Origin: Serpens gallinarum
GTDB lineage: Bacteria; Pseudomonadota; Gammaproteobacteria; Pseudomonadales; Pseudomonadaceae
Assembly: GCF_014836765.1 (NCBI RefSeq)
Contig: NZ_JACSQG010000003.1
Span: 186,001 to 250,000 of the forward strand
DNA length: 64,000 nt
Direction of reading: 5' to 3'
Each line of letters begins with the position of its first letter. Within the stretch, counting starts at the first letter, position 1. The notes beneath the pieces are model-generated. The model saw only the letters and a list, made by a program, of their open reading frames with translations, searched no databases and was not told the origin of the DNA. The translations under genes were made by a program, and so were the position numbers. This document shows, piece by piece, positions 8,597 through 18,752 of this stretch.

Positions 8597-10795
8597 CTAG
8601 AGCGCTTGCGGCCTCAAAATCAGACTTCCTAGCGGCGGCAGGTCCAGACACAGCGACTGCGCCTCGCCGTGACTGACTTCGTCCAATGTCGCGACTTCGC
8701 CCATGCAGCCCGCACCGGAGCCGGCATATTCCTCGGCATCGCTGTTCAAGGCCACGGACCATGTGCCCGGTAGAGGTACACCGATGCGGTAGTTGGGGCG
8801 TGGTACCGGCGTGCAGTTATGCACCACCAGCAACGGTGCGCCATGGGCGCCGCTGCGCAGCCAGGCGTAAACGCTATTACTGCGGTCATCGCCAATCAAC
8901 CATTGGAAACCTTCCTCTTGCCCATCCAACTGGTGCAGGGCCGGCTCGTGGCGGTGCAGGTAATTCAGATCGCGGACCAGCCGCTGTACGCCTTGATGAT
9001 CGCCGTAACGCAGCAGGTACCAGTCCAGTTCATGGTCATGGTCCCATTCGCGCCACTGGCCGAACTCGCAGCCCATGAACAACAGCTTTTTGCCCGGATG
9101 GCTCCACATGATGCTGAGATACAGCCGCAGATTGGCGAATTGCTGCCAGCGATCACCGGGCATCTTGTCCAGCAATGAGCGTTTGCCGTGCACCACTTCA
9201 TCATGGGAAATCGGCAGGATGAAGTGCTCGGAAAACGCGTAGATCAGCCCGAAGGTCAGGCGGTCGTGGTGGTGATTGCGGTTCACCGGGTCTTCCTGGA
9301 TATAGGCCAGGCTGTCGTGCATCCAGCCCATGTTCCACTTGTACGCAAAGCCCAGGCCGCCTTCCCCGGTTGGCCGGCTTACGCCCGGCCAGGCCGTCGA
9401 CTCCTCAGCAATTACCAGCGCACCGGGTACTTCGCTGTTGATCACGTCATTGAGGTGGCAGAGAAAATCGATGGCCTCGAGATTTTCCCGGCCACCATGG
9501 CGGTTGGGAATCCACTCGCCCTGGTTGCGTGAATAGTCGCGGTAGAGCATCGAGGCCACCGCATCGACGCGCAGCCCGTCGACGTGATAGACGCGCAGCC
9601 AGTGCAACGCCGAGGCCAGCATGAAGCCATGCACTTCGGTGCGGCCCAGGTTGTAGATATAGGTATCCCAGTCCTGATGAAAGCCTTCGAACGGGTGCGC
9701 ATACTCGTACAGCGCGGTGCCGTCGAAGCGCCCGAGACCGTGGGGGTCGGTGGGGAAATGTGCCGGGACCCAATCCAGGATCACGCCGAGCCCTGCCTGG
9801 TGGCAGGCGTCGATAAAGGCAGCAAAGTCGCGTGGGCTGCCATAACGTGCGGTGGGTGCGAACTGCCCCAGCGGCTGGTATCCCCAAGAGCCACCGAACG
9901 GGTGTTCCATGATCGGCAGCAACTCGATGTGCGTGAAGCCCAGGTCCAGCGCATACGGAATCAACTGTTCTGCCAGCTCGGGCCACGTCAGTGAGCGACC
10001 ATCGCGACCGCCCTCGCGCCGCCAGGATCCGACATGCACTTCGTAGATGGACAGCGGACGCTGATGGCCTTGCACCGTGGCGCGGCGCTGCATCCAGTCA
10101 TCATCATGCCAGTCGAAATCGAGAGGTGCCGACACCACCGACCCGGTTGCAGGAGGCGGCTCGCTCGCCAGCGCCATGGGGTCGGCCTTCAACGGCAGCA
10201 CGCCACCCTGACCGAGGATTTCGTACTTGTAAACTTCGCCGGCTCCCAGGCGCGGCACGAACAGCTCCCAGACCCCGGAAGGATGGCGTAGGCGCATGGG
10301 ATGGCGGCGACCGTCCCAGGCATTGAAGTTTCCCACCACCGACACGCGCCGCGCATTCGGCGCCCAGACCGCGAAACGCACACCCTTGATGCCTTCATGC
10401 CGGGTCAGTTGGGCGCCGAATACCTGGCCCAGTTCGCGGTGGTTGCCCTCGCTGAACAGGTAGATATCCATCTCGCCAAGCAAGGGGCCGAAGGCATAGG
10501 AGTCTTCGGTTTCCTGCACTCCACCACTCCAGTGAATGCGGTATCGATAAGCACGAAAGGTGTCGAGGTGCTGGCAGAACAGCCCCGGTGTGGATTGCTG
10601 CATGTCCCCCAGACCTTCGCCGCTCTGCGCATCCAGCAGCTCGACGCGCAGCGCACCGGGCAGGTAGGCGCGAATCACCGTACCTTGCCCGGTGGCATGG
10701 GGGCCCAGAAAGGCGAAGGGATTGCCGTGCTCGGCCCGTACCAGCGCATCAATGGCCGCACGTTCTCCCGCCGACCAGCCGTGTACGTCACTCAT
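8597..10795 (-). CDS. glgB: 1,4-alpha-glucan branching enzyme GlgB
   Basis: This cytoplasmic enzyme cuts alpha-1,4 glucan and rejoins the piece in alpha-1,6 linkage, making glycogen branches. The protein has 732 residues, normal for the long GlgB form with a duplicated N-terminal region (1-110) before CBM48 (about 135-210). GH13 catalytic residues are visible: Asp411 in GLRVDAV, Glu464 in VIAEEST and Asp532 in SHDEVV. It is the last gene of glgE-treS/pep2-glgB, and its start overlaps the treS stop by eight bases, so translation is probably coupled. In the GlgE pathway it branches the linear maltosyl-extended glucan. Confidence 0.97.
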   Translation of the reverse strand: MSDVHGWSAGERAAIDALVRAEHGNPFAFLGPHATGQGTVIRAYLPGALRVELLDAQSGEGLGDMQQSTPGLFCQHLDTFRAYRYRIHWSGGVQETEDSYAFGPLLGEMDIYLFSEGNHRELGQVFGAQLTRHEGIKGVRFAVWAPNARRVSVVGNFNAWDGRRHPMRLRHPSGVWELFVPRLGAGEVYKYEILGQGGVLPLKADPMALASEPPPATGSVVSAPLDFDWHDDDWMQRRATVQGHQRPLSIYEVHVGSWRREGGRDGRSLTWPELAEQLIPYALDLGFTHIELLPIMEHPFGGSWGYQPLGQFAPTARYGSPRDFAAFIDACHQAGLGVILDWVPAHFPTDPHGLGRFDGTALYEYAHPFEGFHQDWDTYIYNLGRTEVHGFMLASALHWLRVYHVDGLRVDAVASMLYRDYSRNQGEWIPNRHGGRENLEAIDFLCHLNDVINSEVPGALVIAEESTAWPGVSRPTGEGGLGFAYKWNMGWMHDSLAYIQEDPVNRNHHHDRLTFGLIYAFSEHFILPISHDEVVHGKRSLLDKMPGDRWQQFANLRLYLSIMWSHPGKKLLFMGCEFGQWREWDHDHELDWYLLRYGDHQGVQRLVRDLNYLHRHEPALHQLDGQEEGFQWLIGDDRSNSVYAWLRSGAHGAPLLVVHNCTPVPRPNYRIGVPLPGTWSVALNSDAEEYAGSGAGCMGEVATLDEVSHGEAQSLCLDLPPLGSLILRPQAL

Positions 10796-13700
10796 GGCTC
10801 TGAACTCCCAACGTCTGGCGCGCCAAGGCCGCTAACCCGTGCAAGGGCACCTCAAGCCAGTCGGGACGGAAACGGGCCTCGTAGCAGACTTCGTAGGCGG
10901 CCTTTTCCAGGGTGAATAACGCCAGCGCCGCGTCTTCGGCATCGTCTCCCCAGGCATGGGGCACCGGCGCGGCCGCGTGTCGGTAGGCGTCGAGAAAGGC
11001 GGTTTGGGCCTGCTGGCGGTACAGCTCGGCAATGGTGCGGCGAGCCTGCTCGGCCTCGGCGGAGCTGTCACTGCCGTGGGCGTTGCGTCTGGCCATGGCG
11101 GCGGCATAGTCGATGGAGCGCAGCACGCCGGCGACATCCTTATAGGGACTGTGTCGGGCGCGCCGCTCTTCCAGGCTGCGCACCGGTTCGCCTTCGAAGT
11201 CGATCAGATAGGCATCGCCCTTCACCACCAGCACCTGGCCGAGATGCAAATCGCCATGCACGCGAATGCGCAAACCACCACGCAAACTCCCGGCCAGCGT
11301 TTCAATCTGGCGCAGTAGCGCATCACGTTGCCCCGCCAGCCAGTCAGCGGCCTTGCGCGCTGCGCCGGTCAGCGCATCACGTCGCTGCGCCACGGCGTCC
11401 AGGGCATCGTTCACCTGCGCGGCAATGCTTCTGTTCCACTCGGCGCAGTTCTGCTCGTTACTTTGCAACGCCCCAAAATCCGCGTTATCCGACGGTTGAG
11501 CGAGCATGTCGTGCATTTCGCCCAGGCGTCGCCCCAGCAAGGTGGCGAAGGACTGCAGCTCGCCCAGGGCGGTGTACTGGTTTTCCTGTTCGGACAATCC
11601 CCCTGTCAACTCATCGCGAATGGCGCGCTCCAAATTGTTCTGCGTCCATTGCCAGGCATCGCCCTGATTGCTCAGATAGCCCTGCAGAACCATCAACGTA
11701 TGCGGCGTGCCCTGCTCATCGACTCGACGTACCTCACCCAGCAGCGGTGCGATATTGGTGAAGCCTCGCTCGGTCAGGAAACCACCCATCTCGGTTTCCG
11801 GGTGAATGCCCGGCATGACCCGGCGCACCAGCTTGAGCATCATCCGTTCGCCGATGAGCACCGAAGTATTGGATTGCTCAGCCGCAACCAGCTCGATCTC
11901 TTCATCGGGCTGGTCCTGCACACCTGCAAACGCAGAGCTGGGTAAAAACTGAATTTCAAAACCGTTACCCATCAAGGGTTTGGGGTTTCTAAGCTGATGC
12001 AGTACCTGTCGAGTGAAATCAGGCAGTGTCAGTGCATCGGTCAGCAGCCCGGCGTGGCGTTTGCGACGCAAGCGTGCAAGGGCCAGTTGCTGTGGCAGCG
12101 TGTTGCCGGGTTGAAACTCCGGCACGAAGGCGAGCGGCAGTTGATAGTGCATCGGGCCTTCGTTACTGGTGACTTGCACTTCGCTCAGCACGCACAGATC
12201 TTCCGGTGCACCGAATGGAATGGCGTACAACAGCGATACGCCCTCTGTCTGTTTACCGGCGAACCAGCGCCGTTTGGGCAGATACGCCGGCAGTGACTCC
12301 TTCTCTAGCAACGTGCGGGCCGGCGGCTGCAGAAGTTCGAGCAAATCACGCGAGATGACCAGGGTCGGCAGCTCGGGCATGCGTTCGACCGGTGGGGAAT
12401 GCCAACTGGGCATATGCGCCTCCTCGGCAAGCAAGAACCAGTAAAAACCATAGGGGGGGAGCGTCAGCAGGTAATTCAGCTGGCCAATGGGCGGGAATGA
12501 GCTGCCGCCGAGCATTTCCACCGGCACCTTGCCGGCATAGGCGGACAAATCCAGCTCAGCGGCCTGGGCCGCCCGCGACACGTTGGCGACGCACAGGATG
12601 ATTTCGTGCCGGCCGTCGACACCGGTGTATTCGCGCAGGTAGGCCAGAATGCGCCGGTTGGCCGGTGCGAGCATTTTTAAAGAGCCACGGCCGAACGCCT
12701 TTTGCTGTTTGCGAATCGCGAGCATGCGCCGCGTCCAGTTGAGCAGCGAATGGGGATCGCGCGTCTGTGCCTCGACGTTGATGGTCTGGTAGCCATACAG
12801 CGGGTCCATGATTGGCGGCAGCACCAGGCGCGCGGGGTCCGCCTGGGAGAAACCGCCATTGCGGTCGCTGGACCACTGCATGGGCGTGCGGACGCCGTCG
12901 CGGTCGCCCAGATAGATGTTGTCGCCCATCCCGATTTCATCGCCGTAGTACAGCGTCGGCGTACCGGGCATGGAAAACAGCAGGCTGTGCAGCAACTCGA
13001 TACGCCGGCGGTCGCGCTCCACCAGGGGCGCCAGGCGCCGGCGAATACCCAGATTGATCCGCGCGCGCCGGTCGGCGGCGTAGAAATTCCACAGGTAGTC
13101 GCGCTCATGGTCGGTGACCATTTCCAGGGTCAGCTCATCGTGATTGCGCAGGAAAATCGCCCACTGACAGTTGGCGGGAATATCCGGAGTCTGGCGGAGA
13201 ATGTCGGTGATCGGGAAGCGGTCTTCCTGAGCAATCGCCATGTACATGCGCGGCATGAGGGGAAAGTGGAACGCCATATGACATTCGTCGCCGTCACCCC
13301 CTTCCGTTCCACCAAAATACATCTGGGTATCTTCCGGCCACTGGTTGGCTTCGGCGAGCAGCATGCGGTCCGGATAATTGGCGTCGATCTCGGCGCGGAT
13401 TTTTTTCAGAACGACATGGGTTTCCGGCAGGTTCTCGTTATTGGTGCCGTCGCGCTCAATCAGATACGGGATGGCATCCAGGCGCAGGCCGTCGACACCC
13501 AGGTCCAGCCAGTAACGCATGATGCTGATCACCGCACGCAGTACTGCCGGATTGTCGAAATTCAAATCCGGCTGGTGGGAATAAAAGCGGTGCCAGAAGT
13601 ACTGACCTGCCACGGGGTCCCAGGTCCAGTTGGAGGTTTCCGTGTCCAGGAAGATGATGCGCGTGCCGGCGTATTTTTTGTTGCTGTCCGACCACACATA

Positions 13701-14111
13701 AAAGTCGCGGGCGCGGGAGCCTTTCTTGGCGTTGCGGGCACGCTGGAACCAGGGGTGCTGGTCCGAGGTGTGGTTGATGACCAGTTCGGCGATGACCCGC
13801 AGGCTGCGCTTATGTGCCTCGCTGATGAAACGGCGCACATCGGCCAGGTTGCCGTAATCGGGATGGACGCCCCGGTACTCGGCAATATCGTAACCATCAT
13901 CACGGCGCGGTGAGGGATAGAACGGCAGCAGCCAGATGGTGTTCACGCCAAGACTGGCAATGTAATCCAGCTTATTGATCAGGCCGGCAAAATCGCCAAT
14001 TCCATCCTGATTGGTGTCGGAATAGGACTTTACGTGCACCTGGTAGATGACGGCGTCCTTGTACCACAGCGGGTCGTTGAGAAAGGCGGCCGGCCTGGGT
14101 TTCCTCGCCAT
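10788..14111 (-). CDS. treS: trehalose synthase / maltokinase fusion (TreS-Pep2)
   Basis: A bifunctional cytoplasmic enzyme. The N-terminal GH13 part interconverts trehalose and maltose; the C-terminal kinase part makes maltose-1-phosphate, the substrate of GlgE next door. At 1107 residues it is about twice a stand-alone TreS. Residues 1-550 carry Asp212 in LRLDAIPY, Glu254 in LLAEANQWP and Asp325 in RNHDELTL. From about residue 600 the Pep2-type region begins ([11 protein letters not shown]), with the kinase loop HGDLHLGQ and the metal motif LIDFEGEP. The ATG at 14111 is preferred because GGAGAT precedes it and [20 protein letters not shown] is the usual N-terminus. It starts 13 bases after the glgE stop. 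Confidence 0.96.
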   Translation of the reverse strand: MARKPRPAAFLNDPLWYKDAVIYQVHVKSYSDTNQDGIGDFAGLINKLDYIASLGVNTIWLLPFYPSPRRDDGYDIAEYRGVHPDYGNLADVRRFISEAHKRSLRVIAELVINHTSDQHPWFQRARNAKKGSRARDFYVWSDSNKKYAGTRIIFLDTETSNWTWDPVAGQYFWHRFYSHQPDLNFDNPAVLRAVISIMRYWLDLGVDGLRLDAIPYLIERDGTNNENLPETHVVLKKIRAEIDANYPDRMLLAEANQWPEDTQMYFGGTEGGDGDECHMAFHFPLMPRMYMAIAQEDRFPITDILRQTPDIPANCQWAIFLRNHDELTLEMVTDHERDYLWNFYAADRRARINLGIRRRLAPLVERDRRRIELLHSLLFSMPGTPTLYYGDEIGMGDNIYLGDRDGVRTPMQWSSDRNGGFSQADPARLVLPPIMDPLYGYQTINVEAQTRDPHSLLNWTRRMLAIRKQQKAFGRGSLKMLAPANRRILAYLREYTGVDGRHEIILCVANVSRAAQAAELDLSAYAGKVPVEMLGGSSFPPIGQLNYLLTLPPYGFYWFLLAEEAHMPSWHSPPVERMPELPTLVISRDLLELLQPPARTLLEKESLPAYLPKRRWFAGKQTEGVSLLYAIPFGAPEDLCVLSEVQVTSNEGPMHYQLPLAFVPEFQPGNTLPQQLALARLRRKRHAGLLTDALTLPDFTRQVLHQLRNPKPLMGNGFEIQFLPSSAFAGVQDQPDEEIELVAAEQSNTSVLIGERMMLKLVRRVMPGIHPETEMGGFLTERGFTNIAPLLGEVRRVDEQGTPHTLMVLQGYLSNQGDAWQWTQNNLERAIRDELTGGLSEQENQYTALGELQSFATLLGRRLGEMHDMLAQPSDNADFGALQSNEQNCAEWNRSIAAQVNDALDAVAQRRDALTGAARKAADWLAGQRDALLRQIETLAGSLRGGLRIRVHGDLHLGQVLVVKGDAYLIDFEGEPVRSLEERRARHSPYKDVAGVLRSIDYAAAMARRNAHGSDSSAEAEQARRTIAELYRQQAQTAFLDAYRHAAAPVPHAWGDDAEDAALALFTLEKAAYEVCYEARFRPDWLEVPLHGLAALARQTLGVQSHE

Positions 14112-14124
14112 GCATATCTCCCTA

Positions 14125-16134
14125 TCAACTGGCCGGACGGATGCGCCAGATCCCGAACGGCAGGTGCCACGGTTCGATGCGCATCCACTGGACCTTGCCA
14201 TGCCAGGTCCAGCGATGGCCGCTCATGAGATCTTCGCCGTGGAGGCTGGCGTTGTCGGGCAAGTCGAATTCCCACAACGGCAATTCGAAATGCGCTTCCT
14301 GGGCATGGTGGGGGTCCAAACTGACCGCCACCAGAATGAAGTTATCCAGTTCCGCCGTGCGTTTACCGAAATACAGGATGTTGTCGTTCCACGCGGTGTA
14401 TGCCTGAAAGCCCAGGTGCGTGTGCAAGGCAGGGTTACGCCGGCGAATCAGGTTCAGCTGGGCGATTTCACCGACGATGTTCCCAGGCGCACGGAAGTTG
14501 CGCGGTTTGATCTGGTACTTCTCCGAGTCCAGGTATTCCTCGCGGCCAGGGATAGGCGCCGACTCGCAGATCTCGAAGCCCGAATACATGCCCCACAGTC
14601 CTGAACCCATGGTGGCCAGCACGGCGCGAATCAGAAAACCCGCGCGCCCTGATTCGTGCAAAAAGGAAGGATTAATGTCCGGCGTGTTGACGAAGAAGTT
14701 CGGTCGATAGCAGTCCCGCCACGGCGGCTCGTTGAGCTCGGTGAAATAGGTCTGCAGTTCCTCCTTGGTGTTGCGCCAGGTGAAATAGGTGTAGCTCTGG
14801 CTGAAACCGAGCTTGCCCAGGCGCGCCATCATCGCGGGGCGCGTGAAGGCCTCGGCCAGGAAGATCACCTCGGGATGCCGGCCACGGATATCGGCGATCA
14901 GCCATTCCCAGAACGGCAACGGTTTGGTGTGTGGGTTGTCGACGCGAAACAGCGAGACGCCGTGCATGACCCAGCCTTCCACGACGTCGCGCAGTGCCAG
15001 CCACAGCTCGGGAATCGCCCCCTCGGCATAGAAATCGACATTGACGATGTCTTCGTATTTTTTCGGTGGGTTTTCCGCATGGCGAATGCTGCCGTCGGGT
15101 CGCCAGCTGAACCAGCCAGGGTGTTCGCGCAGCCAGGGATGATCGGGGGAGCACTGGATGGCGAAGTCCAGGGCAATTTCCAGGCCCAGGGAACGGGCCA
15201 CGGCCACCAACTCGTGGAAATCCTCGAAGCTGCCCAACTGCGGGTGTAAGGCCTCGTGACCGCCCTCCTCGCTGCCGATGGCATACGGACTGCCGGGATC
15301 GCCTTCCTTGGCCAACAGGGCATTGTTGCGGCCCTTGCGGTGGGTGTGGCCAATAGGATGAATGGGCGGGAAATACACTACATCGAAGCCCATGGCGACA
15401 ATTTCCGGCAGCCTGCGGATCACATCCTTGAAGGTGCCGTGGCGGTGCGGGTCATTAGTGACCGAGCGCGGAAACAACTCATACCAGCTGGCGAACTGCG
15501 CCAGCGGTCGCTCCACCTCCAATGGAAATACCGGACTGCGGGTGCGGTGCGGATGTTCGGCGGCCAGCGCGATGGTGCTGATCGTCTGCTTGGCCAGCAT
15601 CACGGCGACTCGCGCGTCATCGCTGCGCGCCGTGCGCAGCTCATCGAGCACCTGCTGCACCTCGGTACGGTGTTCGGCGGGCGCTGTGTGCGCAACGCGA
15701 CGTATCAGGCTTTCGCCTTCGGTCAGCTCCAGGCTGATCGGCACGCCTGCGCGGTGTTTTTTTTGCAGTTCGTTACAGAAGGAGCCGTATTGGTCCCACC
15801 AGGCTTCAATGGCAAACACCCAGCGCCCCGGATGGGCCGGCAGCAGCTCGGCCTGCCAGTGGTCGTTGGTGATAAAGGTCAGCGGCACCCGCTGCCAGTG
15901 GGTGTAGTTGACCGGTCGCCAGAGCAGCTCGGCGGCAAGCTGATCATGGCCATCGGCAAAGATCACCGCCGATACGGTCACGGGCTGACCACTGATGGCC
16001 TTGGCGGCAAAGCGTCCGCCGTCGACCACAGGCTCGACCGATTCGATAGCGATTCGCGGCAAGGTCAGCGCTTCCTCCAGGCCGACGTTACCGTTCAGGC
16101 GCCAGGAAGGCTCATGGGGGGTGTCTAGGGGCAT
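14125..16134 (-). CDS. glgE: alpha-1,4-glucan:maltose-1-phosphate maltosyltransferase GlgE
   Basis: This enzyme transfers maltosyl units from maltose-1-phosphate onto an alpha-1,4 glucan in the cytoplasm, an ADP-glucose-independent route to glycogen. The protein has 669 residues. The catalytic nucleophile is Asp399 in SLFRVDNPHTKP and the acid/base is Glu428 in IFLAEAFTRP; the family block YFPPIHPIGHTHRKGRNN lies at 254-271. The start at 16134 gives the expected N-terminus; upstream in-frame codons to 16227 are in the promoter region. It is the first gene of the operon with treS/pep2 and glgB, which supplies both the preceding and following steps. Confidence 0.96.
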   Translation of the reverse strand: MPLDTPHEPSWRLNGNVGLEEALTLPRIAIESVEPVVDGGRFAAKAISGQPVTVSAVIFADGHDQLAAELLWRPVNYTHWQRVPLTFITNDHWQAELLPAHPGRWVFAIEAWWDQYGSFCNELQKKHRAGVPISLELTEGESLIRRVAHTAPAEHRTEVQQVLDELRTARSDDARVAVMLAKQTISTIALAAEHPHRTRSPVFPLEVERPLAQFASWYELFPRSVTNDPHRHGTFKDVIRRLPEIVAMGFDVVYFPPIHPIGHTHRKGRNNALLAKEGDPGSPYAIGSEEGGHEALHPQLGSFEDFHELVAVARSLGLEIALDFAIQCSPDHPWLREHPGWFSWRPDGSIRHAENPPKKYEDIVNVDFYAEGAIPELWLALRDVVEGWVMHGVSLFRVDNPHTKPLPFWEWLIADIRGRHPEVIFLAEAFTRPAMMARLGKLGFSQSYTYFTWRNTKEELQTYFTELNEPPWRDCYRPNFFVNTPDINPSFLHESGRAGFLIRAVLATMGSGLWGMYSGFEICESAPIPGREEYLDSEKYQIKPRNFRAPGNIVGEIAQLNLIRRRNPALHTHLGFQAYTAWNDNILYFGKRTAELDNFILVAVSLDPHHAQEAHFELPLWEFDLPDNASLHGEDLMSGHRWTWHGKVQWMRIEPWHLPFGIWRIRPAS

Positions 16135-16288
16135 CGACAATTCCTTGGTGCTGCGAGCGACTCGAGCAGGCTGGCATGCTGGATCAGCAACAGCCGACCT
16201 GTTATTCCGAGCCCTTGCCCCAGGCAAAGTTCAGCCCTCAAGCCGGGTGGTGCGGTGCCGCGTCAGGCAACATGCGCGGATGAAGACG

Positions 16289-16294
16289 TATACT
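16289..16294 (+). promoter_or_regulatory. possible -10 box for zapE
   Basis: TATACT followed by a GC-rich discriminator lies 20 bases upstream of the ATG at 16314, which would give a leader of only about a dozen bases. No good -35 is seen. The 179 bases between the glgE and zapE starts must hold both divergent promoters. Confidence 0.45.
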
Positions 16295-16313
16295 CGCGGC
16301 CCTTGTTAGCGCC

Positions 16314-17465
16314 ATGAGCCGGTTTTCCATGACGGACGTCCCTACCCCGCTGATGCTGTACCGCCAGGCCATCGAACAGCACGGCTTTCACTCCGACCCC
16401 GCCCAGTGGCACGCTGCGCAGTCACTGGATGATTGCCACCGCACTCTGCACAGTCAGTCGGAGAAACCGCAGACCATTGCAGGGATTTACCTGTGGGGCC
16501 CGGTCGGGCGCGGCAAAACCTGGTTGATGGACAGTTTTTATCGCAGCCTGCGAGTGCCCGCGCGGCGACAGCATTTCCACCATTTCATGCGCTGGGTGCA
16601 TCAACGACTGTTTCAGCTGACCGGCACGCCCGATCCGTTGCAGGCGCTGGCCCGGGAACTGAGCGAAGAGGTGCGGGTACTGTGCTTCGATGAACTGTTC
16701 GTCAGTGATATCGCCGATGCCATGCTGCTGGGCCGGCTGCTGCGGGTGATGTTCGAGGAAGGTGTGGTGCTGGTCGCCACCTCCAATCAGCCCCCGCACC
16801 AGCTGTATGCCGAGGGCTACAACCGCGAGCGTTTTCTTCCCGCCGTGGAGGCCATCGACCGTCACATGCAGATTGTCAGTGTGGATGGTGGCCAGGATCA
16901 CCGTTTGCATCCGGGCGCTGCGCAACAGCGCTACTGGGTTACCGAAGCCGGTCAGCCCAGCGCGTTGGCCGTCTTGTTCAAGCAACTGGCCGGCACCGAT
17001 CCGGCGTGCAGCGAAGCCCTGTCGATCGGCCACCGCTCCATTGCCGTGGTACGCCAGAGCGAGTCGGTACTCTGGTGCCGGTTCGCCGACCTGTGCGAGC
17101 ATCCCTTGTCAGCGCTGGACTTCATTGCCCTGGGCGACCGCTTCAGCGCCATTCTGATCGGCGAGGTGCCGAATCTCAGCGCCGCGCCGCGCGAAGGTCG
17201 CATCGCCCGTGGCACCGAGGACGGGGTGGAACGGGTCGCGGCCGGTGATCGTCAACTGCCGGAACTGTCGGTGCATGACGACAGCGTGCGGCGCTTCATT
17301 GCCCTGGTGGATGAGTGCTATGACCGACGCATCCCGCTGTATCTGGAAGCGGCGGTACCGCTGGATGAGCTGTACACCGAAGGCTACCTGGCGTTTCCCT
17401 TTCGCCGCACCTTGAGCCGCCTGCGGGAAATGCAGCTGCAACGCTTTGGTGAATGTATCGAGTGA
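16314..17465 (+). CDS. zapE: AFG1/ZapE-family ATPase
   Basis: A P-loop ATPase of the AFG1 family; E. coli ZapE acts on FtsZ at the division ring under stress. At 383 residues the length is normal. Walker A is GPVGRGKT (62-69) and Walker B is VLCFDELFV with Asp126-Glu127; the family blocks TSNQPPHQLYAEGYNRERFLP and RFADLC are also present, the first read in two parts. The start at 16314 or the in-frame ATG at 16329 are both possible. It is divergent from glgE. Because it sits in a storage/stress island it may be a second family copy rather than the housekeeping one, but that needs the genome. Confidence 0.85.
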   Translation: MSRFSMTDVPTPLMLYRQAIEQHGFHSDPAQWHAAQSLDDCHRTLHSQSEKPQTIAGIYLWGPVGRGKTWLMDSFYRSLRVPARRQHFHHFMRWVHQRLFQLTGTPDPLQALARELSEEVRVLCFDELFVSDIADAMLLGRLLRVMFEEGVVLVATSNQPPHQLYAEGYNRERFLPAVEAIDRHMQIVSVDGGQDHRLHPGAAQQRYWVTEAGQPSALAVLFKQLAGTDPACSEALSIGHRSIAVVRQSESVLWCRFADLCEHPLSALDFIALGDRFSAILIGEVPNLSAAPREGRIARGTEDGVERVAAGDRQLPELSVHDDSVRRFIALVDECYDRRIPLYLEAAVPLDELYTEGYLAFPFRRTLSRLREMQLQRFGECIE

Positions 17466-17563
17466 CAGCACGTCTGTAGGATGGCGTTGAGCGCAGCGAT
17501 ACCCGTCGTGTGGGCTTGTGACGCTGATGGGCCGAATGATTCAGCAGAGGTGTGCAAGCGTAC

Positions 17564-17586
17564 CTGTAGGGGCGAATTCATTCGCC
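17564..17586 (+). repeat. REP-like element, left copy
   Basis: The copy begins TGTAGGGGCGAATTCATTCG, a typical Pseudomonas REP core with its own short palindrome. It faces the inverted copy at 17698-17722, forming a doublet of the kind mobilised by RAYT transposases. Confidence 0.8.
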
Positions 17587-17697
17587 ATTGCACAAGCCAT
17601 CCGATGTCCGTTGGGCGGCGACGGATGGCAGATGTTCGGCTGTCATCCATACCTTCGATGTTCGTCGCCGCACCGATGTGCTGGGTGCGCAGTGTCC

Positions 17698-17722
17698 GGC
17701 GAATAAATTTCGCCCCTACAAA
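17698..17722 (-). repeat. REP-like element, inverted right copy
   Basis: It reads GGCGAATAAATTTCGCCCCT followed by ACA on the plus strand, the reverse complement of the left copy apart from a one-base indel and a substitution. The pair spans about 160 bases. Confidence 0.8.
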
Positions 17723-17806
17723 AGTCCAGCACCTGGCCTTGCTGATCGTTCCACGCTCCGCGCCTTAGCGAACGCAGCGCTTCAACTCCACCTAAGCGCG
17801 CGGCGA

Positions 17807-18670
17807 TCACCCATTCACCACGCTGCCGCCGTTGACATGCAGCACCTGCCCGCACACATAGGACGAGTCGTCGCTGGCCAGGTAGACATAAGCCGGCGCC
17901 ACCTCGGCCGGCTGTCCGGGACGACCGAGCGGAGTCTCGGCGCCGAAGCTGGCCACCTGTTCGGCGCTGAAGGTCGAGGCGATCAAGGGCGTCCAGATGG
18001 GTCCCGGCGCCACCGCATTGACACGAATGCCCCGGGACGCCAGGTTGATGGCCAAGGAACGGGTGAATGAAGTGATCGCGCCTTTGGTGGAAGAATAATC
18101 CAACAGTTTCGGATTGCCCTTGTAGGCCGTGATCGAGGTGGTGTTGATGATGGTCGCCCCCGGCTTCAGGTGCGGCAGCACCGCCTTGGTCAGCAGAAAC
18201 ATGCCGAAAATATTGGTGCGGAAGGTCTTTTCCCACTGCTCCACGGTGATGTCTTCCAAGGATTCCTGGGGATGCTGTTCACCGGCATTGTTGACCAGGA
18301 TGTCGATCTGTCCCCATTGCTTGAGTGTTTCCTCGACCACCTTGTCGCAGAAGTCTTCGCCGGCAACATCGCCGGCAAAACCGATGACCTCGCTGCCGCT
18401 CTGCTCGATCTCGCTGCGGGTCAGGTCGGCATCTTCATATTCATTCAGATAGAGCATGACGATGCGCGCGCCTTCTCTGGCGTAATGCACGGCCACGGCG
18501 CGGCCAATGCCACTGTCCGCTCCGGTGATGATGGCTACCTTGCCTTCAAGCTTGCCGGCAGGCTTGTAGGTTTTTGCCAGATAGACAGGCTGCGGGATCA
18601 TTTCCTCCTCCGAACCTGGGCGATGCTCCTGGTGCTGAGGCGGCAGGGTTTTCTTGCCTTGCTCGGCCAT
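17807..18670 (-). CDS. SDR-family oxidoreductase (YghA-like)
   Basis: A 287-residue NAD(P)-dependent short-chain dehydrogenase of the YghA/general-stress group; the substrate is unknown. The cofactor motif is TGADSGIG (49-56), NNAG lies at 127-130, and the catalytic set is Ser179, Tyr192 and Lys196 (YSSTK). The polar N-terminal 40 residues before the Rossmann fold are typical of this subgroup. The ATG at 18670 is preferred to an upstream frame extension to 18724. The gene precedes the gap of 82 bases to the ligD stop on the same strand. Confidence 0.9.
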   Translation of the reverse strand: MAEQGKKTLPPQHQEHRPGSEEEMIPQPVYLAKTYKPAGKLEGKVAIITGADSGIGRAVAVHYAREGARIVMLYLNEYEDADLTRSEIEQSGSEVIGFAGDVAGEDFCDKVVEETLKQWGQIDILVNNAGEQHPQESLEDITVEQWEKTFRTNIFGMFLLTKAVLPHLKPGATIINTTSITAYKGNPKLLDYSSTKGAITSFTRSLAINLASRGIRVNAVAPGPIWTPLIASTFSAEQVASFGAETPLGRPGQPAEVAPAYVYLASDDSSYVCGQVLHVNGGSVVNG

Positions 18671-18752
18671 GATGGTCTCCGGTGGATAGGTGATACATAC
18701 AAAGCCGACTGAGTGGAGGACCAAGGGTTCAGCTCACCAGACGCACAGCCCG

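Larger units (their letters stand above)
17466..17806. other. 341-base gene-free stretch with a REP doublet and hairpin
   Basis: No convincing gene lies between zapE and the convergent SDR gene. The stretch holds two inverted copies of a REP-like element and an internal hairpin: GGATGGCAG at 17623-17631 against CTGTCATCC at 17640-17648. Other fragments (such as GATCGTTCCACGCTCCGCG) look like degenerate pseudomonad intergenic repeats. It may also act as terminator for both genes. Confidence 0.7.

Noticed and set aside
8504-8762. Extended N-terminus of the UPF0114 gene
   Set aside because: The added 86 residues run into the glgB end and are not membrane-like; the family starts at [10 protein letters not shown].
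12702-13913. Long plus-strand open frame (about 400 codons) opposite treS
   Set aside because: It lies fully inside the strongly supported TreS coding sequence on the other strand; high GC makes such shadows common and its protein has no family-like blocks.
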